Positions 29,881 to 43,300 are shown, counted from the stretch's first letter. The stretch is DNA of 64,000 nucleotides from Tillandsia leiboldiana (GCA_029204045.2 CM055063.1:45675345-45739344); one strand, 5' to 3'. Made by a program: numbers and translations. The notes: generated by a model not told the origin, from the letters alone.

Positions 29881-30436
29881 TTCAGCCGATGAGTCCAGAA
29901 ACTCCGTTTTTGGCTCGTTTCGCCCCGTTTTTGAGTGTTTTTGACCACGACGATGATTGTTTTTAACAATAATTTTTATTGTAGCTTTTCGGGGGCAATG
30001 TGAGGGTATTTTAACTGGCGTTTCCGCACACTTTCTTCTTCGCGGTTCAGGTGGGTACACTCTTAGTATCCCTTTATGCGCACTATCGTTATTTTCGTGT
30101 TTACCATGTTCTGGGTTTTCGTTCGAGACTTAGTGTGGGACTTTTCGAAAGCTGTTGATGATCTCCAATTGTTTGTTTAACTGTACTAATGTTGATAGTG
30201 TTTATGATTTTTATTATTGGTTTGGTTTCGTGTATTTGGTTACGATGCTCGAGGCTGCAGCACGCGCACCCGCGGTTTGGCCACCGCAAAGGGTGCGCTT
30301 TTTCGGAAAAGTGGTCGATGACCCGTGTATACCACGAGGGTGACGTAGTGGGGGCCCCGTAGGTGGGGGGTTTGAGGCGCCAAGGTGTGAGCGGTGCGAC
30401 CCGTCGAGGTAGGTGCTCGGCGTGGTTTACCGAGGT

Positions 30437-30630
30437 TGGTGCTCAGTTCGGTTTTCTCTCCGAGGTTGGTGCTGGTTCGGTTTTCTTTCCGAGGTTGGTG
30501 CTCGGTTCGGTTTTCTTTTCCCGAGGTTGGTGCTCGGTTCGGTTTTCTTTCCCGAGGTTGGTGCTCGGTTCGGTTTTCTTTTCCCAAGGTTGGTGCTCGG
30601 TTCGGTTTTCTGTCTTGAGGTTAGTGCTCG
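30437..30630 (+). repeat. 31-32 bp tandem repeat in LTR C
   Basis: Six to seven copies of CCGAGGTTGGTGCTCGGTTC plus GGTTTTCTTT. The second copy (45947-46135) has a slightly different unit pattern. Confidence 0.9.
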
Positions 30631-31080
30631 ATCTGGGTTGCCGGGGCAGGTACCCGGTTCAGGTTTTGTAGGGGGAGGGGACACCGTCGATCGCACGATG
30701 CGGAGGGCGGTTACTCTGGTTTTCTTACGGTTTGCTTTAGTTACAGTCTTCCTGCATTTCTCTTTTATACCTTGTGTCGCTGACTTCCCACGTCTGTGAC
30801 AGGTTCCTTCGGGGGTGAGAGTTAGGGCGACGGTGAGGCCGTGGCAGGAGTACTTTTGGTCCTTCGAGGCCATGGGACTGTATTTACTTTTTATTTTGCT
30901 CAATTCATTGCCTGTTAGTAGCTTACTATGTGGATTGCGATACCCCTTTGGGGTCATGTGGATGCTGGAATGTCGTTTATTTATCCTTGTGGGTGGTTGT
31001 TTTGCTTTTCCCGATTGCCGCTTTCAAACTACAAAAGAAAAGAAAAAGAAAATATTTCGAAAACTGTTTTAAAAATGCGG

Positions 31081-31265
31081 GTGTCGTGTGGGCACCATTT
31101 CAAAACCCTGGGGATTTATGGATTGCGAAACCGTTTTTGAAAATCTGGGTGTCGTGTGGGCACCATTTCAAAACCCTGTGGATTTATGGTTTTCGAAAAC
31201 CTTTTTGAAAAACCTGGGTGCCGTGTGGGCACCGTTTTTAAAACTTGTGGATTTATCCTTTCAAA
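31081..31265 (+). repeat. 68-69 bp direct repeats near the end of LTR C
   Basis: Three copies with GTGTCGTGTGGGCACCATTT starting at 31081, 31149 and 31218, homologous to the 69-bp repeats of LTR F. Confidence 0.88.
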
Positions 31266-31386
31266 ATTAGTCGGCCTCTTTAATACTTATGGAAAAATGG
31301 TTGTATGTATCCGACTGATGAACTAGTGTGGTTAAAGTGATGATTGTATGGTTGTTGTAGTCGGGACCCGTGCATATACAAAGGAG

Positions 31387-31406
31387 ACTCTGCCCGTTCG
31401 CAGAGT
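31387..31406 (+). other. Hairpin near the 3' end of LTR C
   Basis: ACTCTGC pairs with GCAGAGT around CCGTTC; a weaker outer stem GCATAT with ATATGC encloses it (31372-31420). Confidence 0.65.
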
Positions 31407-31538
31407 GAATTTGCATATGCGGCAGGTCTGGGCACGTACCGGGGGAGTTTGGTTTCAAAAAAAAAAAATACGTAAATTCAAAACTTTTCAATGGTCGTCT
31501 TCCGCTTAATGAAACCCCCGGGGCGTGACAGATTATGA

Positions 31539-31549
31539 TGGTATCAGAG
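31539..31549 (+). other. Primer binding site of C
   Basis: TGGTATCAGAG, initiator tRNA-Met type, eight bases after the LTR end; the next base deviates from the usual C. Confidence 0.88.
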
Positions 31550-33100
31550 AGAAACAGCTTTAACCACAGTAGTTGCTGTCCAACATCCACAGGAGCACAT
31601 TACCACGGGCTACTAACTAATGAAATGATCAGGGTATAATTGCGTAGAGATGCGAGAGTGCGGGACTGTTGAGTTTTGTCTTCCGGTTTAGCTCGTGTTT
31701 TGTGCTAGTGTAGTCGGGTTGTTTTGGAGGTTGGGATCGAGGCCGACTGCCACCGGGGCCTTGATGGTTGCTATGAGTCATGGATTAGGCAACCAGCATA
31801 GGACATGGTGGGTCTGCTGACGGTGTTTATGCACTGGGTGCGGCTGTTGGCACGGCAGATCGTTGCGCCGGCTTTTGTTTTTTTTTCCGAACCCCTTCTC
31901 TGCCGACCTTCGGGTTGTCGTCTGTAACAGTGATGGGTGGTAGTGCAACCCACTGGTGTTCGTTAGTGTGTCGGCCGTTTGTCGGTCGTGGGTAACTGGA
32001 CAGCCGTTTGTCTAAACTTGTACCTCCTAGGTCTTCTGGTGTTAGGTTATAGCAGATAATCGGCCGATTCTTTTTGCACCATGGGCAAGGTATGGGTGGG
32101 AATGATGATTCTTCCCCTATGGTTGTTACCCATAGTTCGGCTTTTTTAACCGTAGAAACTGCGATGGTTGTAGAAATTGACGTGATGGGGTCTCGGGGTG
32201 CTCCTTTGGGTTAAAATGGGAGCCACCGGGGCTAGTAAATCTTATGCGTTTGGGCTCGTTTTCGGTTAGAGAGGGTCGGTTAGGTTGTCCTACTAGTGGG
32301 TTGGCACGTGATCCCTTGTGTGCGTTTAGTGAACCTAGGCAACTTTTGACAAGGTTCTTCTCGCTGTTTTCGTTGCTTGTCTTCTTCCGACCCTTTAGGT
32401 TTCAGATGGATAGTCTACAGTTCCTGGAGGTCATTGTTGAGCGGACCTAGAGCTTAGATTTTCTCCTAGTTGGGAGTGTCAAGGTTTGGTCTGGAGGGTT
32501 ACCGCTCAATTCGATGCCCGGTGCTTGGAGGGGCAACGGATTGGACCAAGAGTTAGTGGTTATTTAGAGTGGCGCACCCTGTCGGTGCCAGGACGGAGGT
32601 AGGACCTTACCTCATGGGTTTTGTCACCGGCTCCCCTTGACTAAAGCATAGCCTTGAGGCCTAATTTAGGAGCGTTTTGGTCGTTGATCTTTGGGGCAGG
32701 TGTGGGTCAAGGGGACCTTTGACTGTTTGGAGCTTCGGCACTGGTCACTTTCGGCTAGGATGCCCTGTACGCAGCTCTTTCTATGGGGTAGACCTTGTGG
32801 TAGGTCTTAGAGCTGAAACCTATCGTTAGCTTTGACCGTCACCTCGGTAGGACGGACAGTCGGAACGAGTGGTCCGGGATGGTGGTTATGCTCCGAGCTT
32901 GTGGCCGTGTTGGTGACGGGTGGAAGTGGCCCGTGTTGGTGACGGAGGGGAGCGGTCCGTGTTGGTGACAGGTGAGTTCGTTGTTTTCAGGGAAAAATTT
33001 CGGGTAGTTAGTAACCCAGCCTGTTTTTTGTTGGCACCTCTTGGAGCCTTTTGAGGGCGTTAGTGTGGTTTGTTTTCCTTGTCGTCGGGTTAGTTGTTTT
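31550..33100 (+). other. Leader and gag-protease region of C, not recognisable
   Basis: About 1.5 kb with no frame I can assign to Gag. Three GTGTTGGTGACGG repeats lie near 32920-32970. The palindrome found in A, E and H is not present at the expected place. Confidence 0.5.
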
Positions 33101-34620
33101 GGACCTTTAAGGGTTCATCAGACCGAGTGTGTCACCTTGGGGTGCACCCGTGCTCTTCGGGCGAAAGAAGAACGGAAGCCTACATCTACGCAACGACTAC
33201 TGGGAGATAAACAAGGTAACAGTGAAGAAACAAGTCCGGGATTGATGACCACTTCGATCAACTACGAGGGGCACTTGCAGATTTTTCTCCGGACTCTCAG
33301 GGACCAGAGGCTGTTTGCTAAGTTTAGGAAATGTGAGTTCTGACTTCACGAAGTGGGCTCTTTGGGGCACACAGTTTCAACAACGGGAATCGCAGAGAAT
33401 ATGGGCGGAACTACCCGACACACGAGCAGGAATGGGCAGCAGTCACCCTCGTTTTAAAGCTTTGGGAAACATCACCTTTTCTGGAGTTCATCGTAATGTG
33501 TCTTCGATCGCCAGAATCTTAAGTTTGTTCACATAGAAGGATTTGTTTTTGCGGCAGAGGCATTGGTTGGAGTTGCTGAAGGACTCGGCTTGTCCATCAG
33601 TATCACCCCGGGAAAAGCAAGCGTAGTAGCGAATGTTTGAGCAGGAAGGGTCAAATCGAGGGGGAAACTGATGAGTGCGAGTACTCAGCAGGACCGGTAC
33701 TGTCGCGCGACCTTTTGTCCTTAATGATCAAGCCAACCCTATTAGAGAAATCCTGGAAGGTCAGAAGACAGGCGCACTGATACAGCTTGTTCGAGACATG
33801 ATTTCCCCCAGACCATGCGAGCGACCTTTCGGCGAGTGCGAACGGCGCAATACGTTTCGAGGCGAATTGCGTGCCGAGCTGCCAGAGTTGAAGAAAGAGA
33901 TACTGTCAGAGGCGCACTACGCTCCCTATGCGGCGCATCCAGGTGACGCGAGGATGTACAAGGACCTCAAAGCAGAATTTTTGGTGGACTAAACCAAAGG
34001 GGGATGTAATACAGTTCACCGCCCCTGTATAGATGGTTAACAAGTAAAGGCCGAACATCAGCGCCGGCGGGGAAACCACAATCTCTATATGTACCAGAGT
34101 GGATGTAGGAGCGAGTCAGCACGGAAAATCGTCACGGGTCTTTCGCACTGCATCAGGCACGAAGCATTATGAGTCACAGGGGATCGACTGACGAAGTCGA
34201 CTCTTTTCCCATCCATCCGTACGACGTGAACTAGAGACACTCAGCTGGTGTCGAACCTTGGCAAAGTCTACTACGAGCTCTAGAGACTAAACCACACTTC
34301 AGCACGGCGTTTCACCCCCAGACCAACGGAGAATCCGAGCGAGCAATCCGGATTCTCGAAGATATGCTTCGAGCCTGCGTACTTGATTGGGACGATGGAT
34401 GATCACTGCTGTAGAGCTTAGAGAGGACCTGAGTTTCGGTGAACACCGGTGCGGATCTTAACACGGGAGGACATAAAGGATTGCGCAACCGGACGAATTC
34501 CCCATGTGAAGGTGCTGTGGAGCAACCAGGAAGAACGTGAAGCGACTGGGAGAACTGAAGGCAAAGATGAGGGAGTGCTACCCAGATTTATTCGTTGCGG
34601 ACCAGGATTAAGTTTCGAGG
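33101..34620 (+). pseudogene. Element C pol remnant, shortened to conserved segments
   Basis: Segments follow the pol order with the parts in between deleted. RT motif [22 protein letters not shown] (about 33110-33180) leads to [11 protein letters not shown], then directly to [23 protein letters not shown] (33270-33345), so the catalytic YIDD block is gone. An RNase H tail follows with HPGKASVV (near 33603). Integrase pieces are LPELKKEILSEAHYAPYAAHPGDARMYKDLKAEF (about 33880-33985) and FHPQTNGESERAIRILEDMLRACVLDW (about 34308-34390). The integrase end IPHVKVLWSNQEEREATG is near 34495-34550. No product is expected. Confidence 0.88.
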
Positions 34621-34647
34621 ATGAAACTTCTTTTAAGTGGTGAGTGA

Positions 34648-35744
34648 TGTAGAGTCCTGGTGTTCCCATGCCCTTTGTATACTTTTTTTTTATGACGGAT
34701 TGTTGGGAAAACTTTTCACTGTGTTTTCTGCAATGGACTGGCCTGGACCGCGACGATTTTTCTACGTTTGAGCTCGAAAATCGGAGGACGGCAAAGCGAA
34801 CGGTTTCGGATTCCGATTTACCGGATCTCCCGGAATGGGGGTCAAAAGTGTTGCCTTTGAGTGGTGCATCGGAATTCGTGCTAAGTGGTCGGCACGCTTT
34901 TCGAGGTGATCGGATGGGATCCTTCTATGATCGGACTTTGCATCTTTTAATGTCATTGGGTTATCTTATTTATGTGGTAGTACCTCGACCTTCCGGTTTT
35001 CCGTTTGGGTCCTAATTGAATATTTTCAATTGTTAAGGGGGTTGAAATTCGAGAATTTCTGGCATACCGTCGGGGCTCACGTAGTTTTGTTAGGTGTTAG
35101 AGCTCGCGAAATGGAGAACGGTGGCGCGATCGGATTCGAATTCCGACCCCGGATCTCCCAAAATAAATTTTTGAAGGTTGACTAGCTATTACGGGTGCAT
35201 CAGAAGGAGTGCGGACGATCGGACGCCTTTCAGGTAAATTGGACCACTGGTCCGCACCCCGATCGATTTTATTCTTGAGTTGGTGATTTTGGGTTCTTTC
35301 CCACTTCTCATCTGTCGTGGGTTAGGTCTTTCTGAGAGCGAGCGGAAACCCTAATTCACATTTTCTCTCTTTCCAAGAAGGCGGCGTAGGGATCCAGGCG
35401 GAGAGACACGGAGAGGGAAGGAGAACGGCTCCATTTCCCCGGTTTTGATCGAGCAAGGAGCGAGGAGGGGGCGATTATTTTTTTCCTTACTCCTTCTCCA
35501 ACGAATCAAGGTGAGTGGTTCATATTTTCAGGTTTTTCCGTTGTGGGGTTTCTTGTCGATATCGCGTGCGATGCGAGGTTGATAACGGAAAGCCGCCGCC
35601 GCCGTTGTCAAATGGGAGGCCGCCGCCGCCGTTATCGTGTTCTCGGGGTCGTCGCCGCAGTCGCCATGGTCGCGGGGGTCGCAACCGGAGCCGCGAAGGG
35701 CGAAAACGGGGACATACTGTTCATCCCGTACGGCTGGCCCTCAC
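34648..35744 (+). mobile_element. Element C, 3' LTR, left part
   Basis: Starts TGTAGAGTCCTGG after a worn polypurine tract (CTTCTTTTAAGTGG). It matches the first 1.1 kb of the 5' LTR and is cut at CCCTCAC by the copia LTR I. Many one-base differences from the second copy (50177-51276) suggest base errors near the contig end. Confidence 0.88.
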
Positions 35745-36360
35745 TGTTTGGTTATATGTAATATAGATCTAAATAGGGGAAGAAACACCTAGAGGGGGGT
35801 GAATAGGTGTAAACGTAATAAACACTCAAAAATCGTTGCGATAAAAAACCCATGCGGAAATAAAATAACACGCAAGATTTTTACGTGGAAAACTCCATCA
35901 CCGGAGTAAAAAACCACGGACCGATAACACGGCGAAATCCACTAGAATTAAAACACGTACAAGTGATTTACCGTACCCACTTACGACTCAACCTTTTCCA
36001 TACGCTCCTCGAGGATCTTCATCCGCTCGCTCACACGACGCTTCTCGAATCCACGTCTGCGCCCAACGCCGAATCCACGCGTCCAACGTCGAATCCACGA
36101 CTTCCCGCCGAATCCACGTCTTCACCCAATAGCAACCTTCGAGCCACGAACGTGCCTCACTCGAATCCACGAGAGCGGTTGAACCTTGAATCCACAAGGA
36201 ACGCGAATCCACGCGCCGATTTTTGGGGTAAATCGTTGTTTTTGGGTGGTGATGATCTGCGATCACTTAGATCAAAGATAGATCGAATAAACATCTAAGT
36301 ATCATTAGTTTGAGTCAACTCACGATGTGAGTATGAAACCTAGCATCAACTAATCATATA
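35745..36360 (-). mobile_element. Copia LTR I, left part, ends at the gap
   Basis: On plus it starts TGTTTGGTTATATGTAATATAG; it shares the GAGGGGGGTGAATAGGTGTA block and GAATCCACG repeats with LTR D. It corresponds to 51277-51903 in the second copy. Confidence 0.8.
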
Positions 36361-36460
36361 NNNNNNNNNNNNNNNNNNNNNNNNNNNNNNNNNNNNNNNN
36401 NNNNNNNNNNNNNNNNNNNNNNNNNNNNNNNNNNNNNNNNNNNNNNNNNNNNNNNNNNNN
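36361..36460. other. Assembly gap, 100 N
   Basis: Exactly 100 unknown bases, a conventional placeholder for a gap of unknown size. The flanking sequences overlap each other (see findings). Confidence 0.99.
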
Positions 36461-37140
36461 GCGACGGTGAGGCCGCGACGAGAGTCATTGGCCCTTCGGG
36501 CTACAGACTAGGTTTTTACTCTCCTTATGCTCATTTTCATTTCCTGTTAGGATCTATGTGGGGTGATACTTTTGTGGGGTCGATGTGGATGTTGGGATGA
36601 TTTCATACTTCTGTGATGAATGTTTACTTACTATCTTTAGTTGCCGTTTTCAAATTACCGGAAAAAGCATTGCGAAAATACTTTGAAAAACATAGGTGTC
36701 AGGGGCACCGTTTTTAAAACTTGTGGATTTATGAATTTCGAACGGTTTTTGAAAAACATAGGATATCGAGTGGGCACCGTTTTTTAAACTCTGTGGATTT
36801 ATGGATTTCGAAACAGTTTGAAAAACATGGGTGTCGTGTGGCACCATGTTTTAAAACCCGTGGAGTTATCCTTTTCAAAAGATCATCGGCCTCGTTACAT
36901 TCCTGATGCATGGTTAATCTCTGTGTACTGCTTGTTGACTGCTGTGGTTAAATGACTGTTGTAATCGTGATGCCGTGCATAGACAGAGGAGACTCCGCCG
37001 CGTTTTGCGTGGTAATCGGTATATGCGGCGGGTCTGGGCTCGCACCTGGGGAAGGACTTTCAAGAAAAAAAATATAATATGTAAATTTAGAACTTTTTGG
37101 TGGCTGTCTTCCGCTTGTTTAAAACCTCCGGGGCGTGACA
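36461..37140 (+). mobile_element. LTR F, 3' part, second copy
   Basis: Matches 20935-21621 with many one-base deletions. Ends CTCCGGGGCGTGACA, followed by GTATC as in the first copy. Confidence 0.9.
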
Positions 37141-37378
37141 GTATCGGCACTTATACTGGTTGGAGCAAGAGATTCGCAGGTGGACACTCGTTTTATTATG
37201 GTTACTAATGCTCATGGCGCTTTGCACGCAAACCAGCGTTTTTGGCCACCGGTGTTTGGTGTGCTTTTCCGGAAGGTGGTCTTCGGACCCCGTGAACCCT
37301 ACGAGGTGACGTATTAGGGGCCCCCCTCAGTGTTATGGGGGGTTTATGTGAGTACCGGGACCTTGTAGATGCACCGAC
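37141..37378 (+). repeat. Fragment J right part and E-type LTR start, second copy
   Basis: 37141-37346 matches 21622-21825. 37347-37378 matches 21826-21859, with the A of TGTAGAG missing. Ends in CCGAC. Confidence 0.85.
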
Positions 37379-40300
37379 TGTAGGTTTTTATATATTAAGG
37401 ATCCACAAGGATCTAAATAGGTACTATCAAACAACTAGAGGGGGGGTGAATAGGTGTAATACTTAAAAACTCAATCTCAGTGCAAAATAAAAACCAATGC
37501 GGAAAATAAAAACAGCACACCGAGATTTACGTGGAAACTCCAATCCAGGAGAAAAACCACGGGACCAACACGCAATAACAATCCACTAAGAATAGAAGAA
37601 TAACAAGGTGATTACCGACTCCACGGACTCAACCCCTCCTTCAGCTTCTTCGGACCTTGCGCTGACCGGTTGGATATCCACGCAATAACAATCCCTAAGA
37701 AAAGAAGAATAACAAGGTGATTACCGTCTCCACGGATTTAACCCCTCCTTCAATTTCTTGGACCTCGCGCTCCACCGATTTTGCACGCCCACTGCACACG
37801 TTCGAATCCACGAACGCCACTCGAATCCACGAGCACACGTTTCGAATCCACGAAACGCCTTTAGCACACCGAATCCACGATGCCACGTCGAATCCACGAC
37901 GCAAACTCAGTCGATAAGAATATTGACTTCGATGGTGATCCTTTGCTTAGATTCTCATTGAAGAACCGTAGAAAAATCTCTAAGCAAAGATTAGATCAAT
38001 TCGACAAAAGATATGTTCTTGAAAGAACCGTCGAATTGACCTAAAAGAGGCTATAAAGAAGAACGATGAAAACCTAGCCTCTAGGGTTGCTCTCAAGTGT
38101 TTTATAAATTGATCGGCCGTAGCTCCCACGTTTTTGAGAAACCCTAAGTGTCTATTTATAGTTTAGAAACCTTTGGAAAGAGATAAGAATCAAAAACATA
38201 CCTTATCTGGAAATTTTCAGGACGGCGATCCGGATCGGATTTACTGCGATCCGGATCGTCGTAACGAGATTGACGATTCCAGAAAACCAAGGGTTCGGGA
38301 TCCGGATTGCAAGGCCCGATCCGGATCGTTCATACAAATCAGAAAACTTAACATTCGGGATCCGGATCGGAAATTGCATGGATCCGGATCGAAGTCTTGT
38401 ATGAAGCAACAACCTTCGGGATCCGGATCGTTGGCTCTGATCCGGATCCTGAACATGTCCGAACACCAGTTTTTGATTATTATGCAATTAAAAGTTCATC
38501 CAAGTGTTTCTACACTATAAGAAAGTATTCGGATCACCACAATTATTTAGTTAAACATACCTGATCCTCTTGAATACTTTCTTCTTGAGATTGATGTAAC
38601 TGATCCACAATTCTTCAACTTCAATCTTCAAGACTCAAGACACTGAGTGTCAACTTGAGCTCTTGTTGAATCTTCTCTAAGTCTTTGATTGCTGATTGAC
38701 AATTTGATCCCTTTAAGACTCCGACTCAACTCACTGACTTGACTCACGAAATATGCCAATACCAAAATGCCGTAACAATCTCCCCCTTTGGCAATTTCGT
38801 GACAAAACCCAAAAATACATAAAAGCGCTCAAGTCACTCATCTTAAACCAAAAAATCGAAATTCAATGTCATCACCAAAACATTGATTTTCTTTGCGTGA
38901 AAGATCCAATAAATACAAAATTACATTTGAACCAAACAGTCCTAGAACATACTCTATGACTTAGGACTTGGAGTCTTAAAGTGATGTAATTCCTGCAAAA
39001 CAAAACTCCAAACAAAATCAAACGTTAGTCGTTAGAAATTAAAATCCTACATTTGATCGTCTTCCTTTTGGTTCTTTTGTTTTTCGGCTCTTTCAATTTT
39101 TCTTTGTCTCCCCCTATCTTGAGCATCTCTAACATGTTCTCCATGTTCTTGAGCATCTATGTTCTCCCCCTTTGTGATACGATCATCATTTTCCGTTCTC
39201 CCCCATTTTTCCATTTTCGTTTCGTTTGTCCTCTCTTGATGATCTCATCTCCGTCATTTCTCTTCTCCCCCTTTTGTCACAAATTGTCAAACAGTGAACA
39301 TACTAGACAAAAGGAAATCACTAACAACATTAGTTCATAGAGAAAGAGAGATAAAAGCTCAGTTCCGGTATATAACAAAAATGCAGATTGCGTACCGGTA
39401 CCAGAAAGCAAAAAATAAATAATTTCTTGAAACAAATCCAGATTTTAGAATCTTTTCAAATACCGATTTGTATTCCATCAAGAAAACAATTTAAGTGCTT
39501 TAAACAATGAATTCACAAGATGTCATTCAATCCAATTAATTTCACAAAATTAAAAAGATTTACTCCAAAATCATGAAAAACAAAGGTAAAACATTATAAA
39601 CCGTTTTTCATGTTATATTCATCAAACACAAGTCATCAAAAATAATCTTGAGATCCAAAGTCTATCAAGATGTAACGGATGTACAAAGATGACTTACAGA
39701 GATTTCCAAATGACATCAATTTGATTTCTTACCCTTTCAAATTTGAGATAAGCACTAAAATACCTAAGGGTGGCTCTTTGAGCATCTTTCAACTATCCCA
39801 CCTTATACCAACCAGGAGATTGTTCAAAATATAAGAGTTTTGCATATAAATCTCCAAATGCTTCAACTAAAGATTTTCTCATAAAATACTATCAAGCATC
39901 CATAACATGTGGTAGCTTCACACACAAACCGGACGACCGGGGTGGCAGCTCTTTCCACATGTGGTGGTAGTTTTCACACTCCTTTCGGATGTAACTCTTT
40001 CCACATCTTTTAAAAATCATTTCATTACCCTTGTAAGAATGCAATCTCTTACGTGAAAGAATTAAATCCCAAATTTTAGTCTATCGGTTGTCTCACGTTT
40101 ATCACAATGAATTCACACAACCGAGATAGATTAAGCATCTAAAGATCACACATGATTTCTAAAATTTGATGCTTATAATATCAAAAACTCCTATAATGAA
40201 GTATCTTCAAGATTATGATTATGGAGTAAAGTTGATAATCCAAATAAAATTAATTTGGAGTGAATAAAAGTGAAGCCCTTTTTATTCAATGCACTTGTTC

Positions 40301-43300
40301 AGTAAAAACCCTTTTGTTCAAAAACAAAGTATAAAAACGAAGAGCATTGAAAAACATGTAATGCAAAGATTAAGAAAAGATATGAAGGGAAAACCAATCA
40401 AAGCATTACATACAGTCCTAAGCTATTTAGAACTTAAGACAAGGAAAGATATCACCTTTCGAATCCAAAATCGCTGGATTTTGGGTTGTCTTGATTCGTT
40501 GTGGCCGGGGGTGTCCGCTTGACTGTTGGTCCACCTTAGGTCTTTGCCTCGCAATGATCCACTTGTATGATTGATTGTTGTGGCTCGGACCTTTGGTGGG
40601 TTGAGTGAACTCCTTTGACTGATGTGTCTTTTGATTTCGTTGAGTTCGCCCCGTAGATGAAGTTGCCGAATAACTCTTCTTTCTCTTTTTCGGGCAATTC
40701 TTCACCAAATGTCCTTCAAGTCCACATAAGTGACAAGTTCTCCTTTCAATTTCATTATGGAACTTGAAGCATGCACAGTTTAGTCCTTTTTGAATCCCAA
40801 ACCAACCTTGCTTGTTTTAACCTAAACCGGACATACACTCAAGGTTTCTTGGAATCGGTTGAGATCCTTTGTATGTCGGATTTAAGTTGATGAACTTGTT
40901 TGGTCAATGGTTGGTTGGTGACATGAATCTCCTCAAACTGTTTTTCTAGAAAACCAATCTGGTCCGTATATGATTTAGCGTTTGTCCTCCGATTGGTTTA
41001 GCTTTTCTTTGAGGATTTTATTGTTATTCAATAAACGTCCTTGTTCCTCCTCGAGATCATGAGTTTTATCTTTAAAGCATGATTCTCGTCTTGATTCTCA
41101 AGTCGTTGCCTTCCTCCAACTTCTTGATATGCTTGCGCATCTCTTAGATTCCGCAAGAAGTTGTTGATATGCCTCAACGAGTTCTTCCTCGTCCGACTCC
41201 CCCTCCTTGATGACTCTCCGCCGGATGTTGATGTTTCATGCAAAATCAAAGGAATAGAGTCAGTGATTAAAGATGATAAGACAACCATTAGAAGAGGGAA
41301 TATAAGAGGCATGAGAGGCAACCACTTTTTCCCCTTTACCTTGAGGTCGATTCATTAGAAGTAGAATCGTCCCAAGTTTTTGCTTGCAAAGCCTTCTTTT
41401 TATATGATTTCGGAGAAGGACAATCCGTGAAAAAATGGTCGTAGCCTTTGCATCGATAGCATTGGATTCCCCTTCGAAATCATCTTTTTCTTTTTCTTTA
41501 GAAGGTTTTGCAAAGATTTTGAGGTTAGAGGACTTAGAACCCGATGATTCTTTAGAAGGTTTCGTGGATGAAGATCCATCGGTTTCGATTCTTCCAAAAT
41601 TTCCGACGAATTCTTTACGATCCGTGCCAATTGTTCTTCAAAATCGGCAAAAGAGATTTCATCGTCGGAACTTGATTCGCTATCTTCTTCCTTTGTTGAT
41701 TTGAATGCAATACCTGTAAGCTTAGAAGAAGACTTGGAAGAAACTTGATGAGTAGGAAAAGTCATTTCATAAGTTTGCAAAGCACCTACTAATTCCTCTA
41801 CACTCATCTCATCCGGATGACTAACGGTTTCAATGGCGGTAACCTTTGCCCTAAACCGTTCCGGAAGAGTCCGAAGTATCTTTCTTACAATTTTCGACTC
41901 TGGGATCTTTTCCTCCTAAATTAAGCACATATATTTATTAGATCTTGAAGTCTAGTGTAATAATCTGTAAACAATTCATGCTCTTCCATATGAATAGAGT
42001 CAAATTGACTTGTAAGCATCTGGAGCTTTTGAATTTTTACAAGATTAGTACCCTCATGTGTAATTTTGAGAATATCCCAAATTTCCTTCGCGGTTTCACA
42101 CGCGGAAATTCGAGTAAATTCAGTCGAGGAAAGAGAGTTAAATAGAGCGTTCATACCTTTCCCATTATAAGAAGATCTTTCGAGTTCCTCTTTGGACCAT
42201 CTAGAGCGTGGTTTTGGGGTAGTAGAATTTCCTACTTCCTCAACAGGATGCACCCAACCGTATTCCACGGATTGCCATACCCGCTCATCAAATGCGATGA
42301 GAAAAGCTCTCATCCGCACTTTCCAATAAGCACAATTAGTCCCATCAAAAAGAGGAGGTCTATAAATATTACCACTTTCACCCCATCATGATAGATAAAC
42401 CTAAAACCCAGCTCTGATACCAATTGTAGGTTTCTATATATTAAGGATCCACAAGGAGCTAAATAGGTACATCAACAACTAGAGGGGGGGGTGAATAGGT
42501 GTAATACTTAAAAACTCAATCTCAGTGCAAAATAACAACCAATGCGGAAAATAAAATAGCACACCGAGATATACGTGGAAACTCCAATCCAGGAGAAAAC
42601 CACGGGACCAACACGCAATAACAATCCACTAAGAATAGAAGAATAACAAGGTGATTACCGACTCCACGGACTCAACCCCTCCTTCAGCTTCTTCGGACCT
42701 TGCGCTGACCGGTTGGATATCCACGCAATAACAATCCCGAAGAAAAGAAGAATAACAAGGTGATTATCGTCTCCACGGATTTAACCCCTCCTTCAATTTC
42801 TTGGACCTCGCGCTCCACCGATTTTGCAACGCCCACTGCACACGTTCGAATCCACGAACGCCACTCGAATCCACGAGCACACGTTTCGAATCCACGAAAC
42901 GCCTTTAGCACACCGAATCCACGATGCCACGTCGAATCCACGACGCAAACTCAGTCGATAAGAATATTGACTTCGATGGTGATCCTTTGCTTAGATTATC
43001 AATGAAGATCCATGGGAAAAATCTCTAAGCAAAGATTAGATCAATTCGACAAAAGATTTGTTCTTGAAAGAACCGTCGAATTGACCTAAAAGAGGCTATA
43101 AAGAGGAACGATGAAAACCTAGCCTCTAGGGTTGCTCTCAAGTGTTTTAGAAATCGATCGGCCGTAGCTCCCACGTTTTTGAGAAACCCTAAGTGTCTAT
43201 TTATAGTTTAGAAACCTTTGGAAAGAGATAAGAATCAAAAACATACCTTATCTGGAAATTTTCAGGACGGCGATCCGGATCAGATTTATTGCGATCCGGA

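Larger units (their letters stand above)
28398..31530 (+). mobile_element. Element C, 5' LTR (3133 bp)
   Basis: Starts TGTAGAGTCCTGG, ends CCCCGGGGCGTGACA beside the primer binding site. In order it contains blocks shared with F and B, a GA-rich leader, a splice-donor-like AAG|GTGAGT (29261-29269), a GC-rich region (29480-29880), a tract-plus-AG near 30049, a 31-32 bp repeat (30437-30630), a 68-69 bp repeat (31081-31265) and a hairpin (31387-31406). The second copy is at 43910-47044. Confidence 0.92.
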
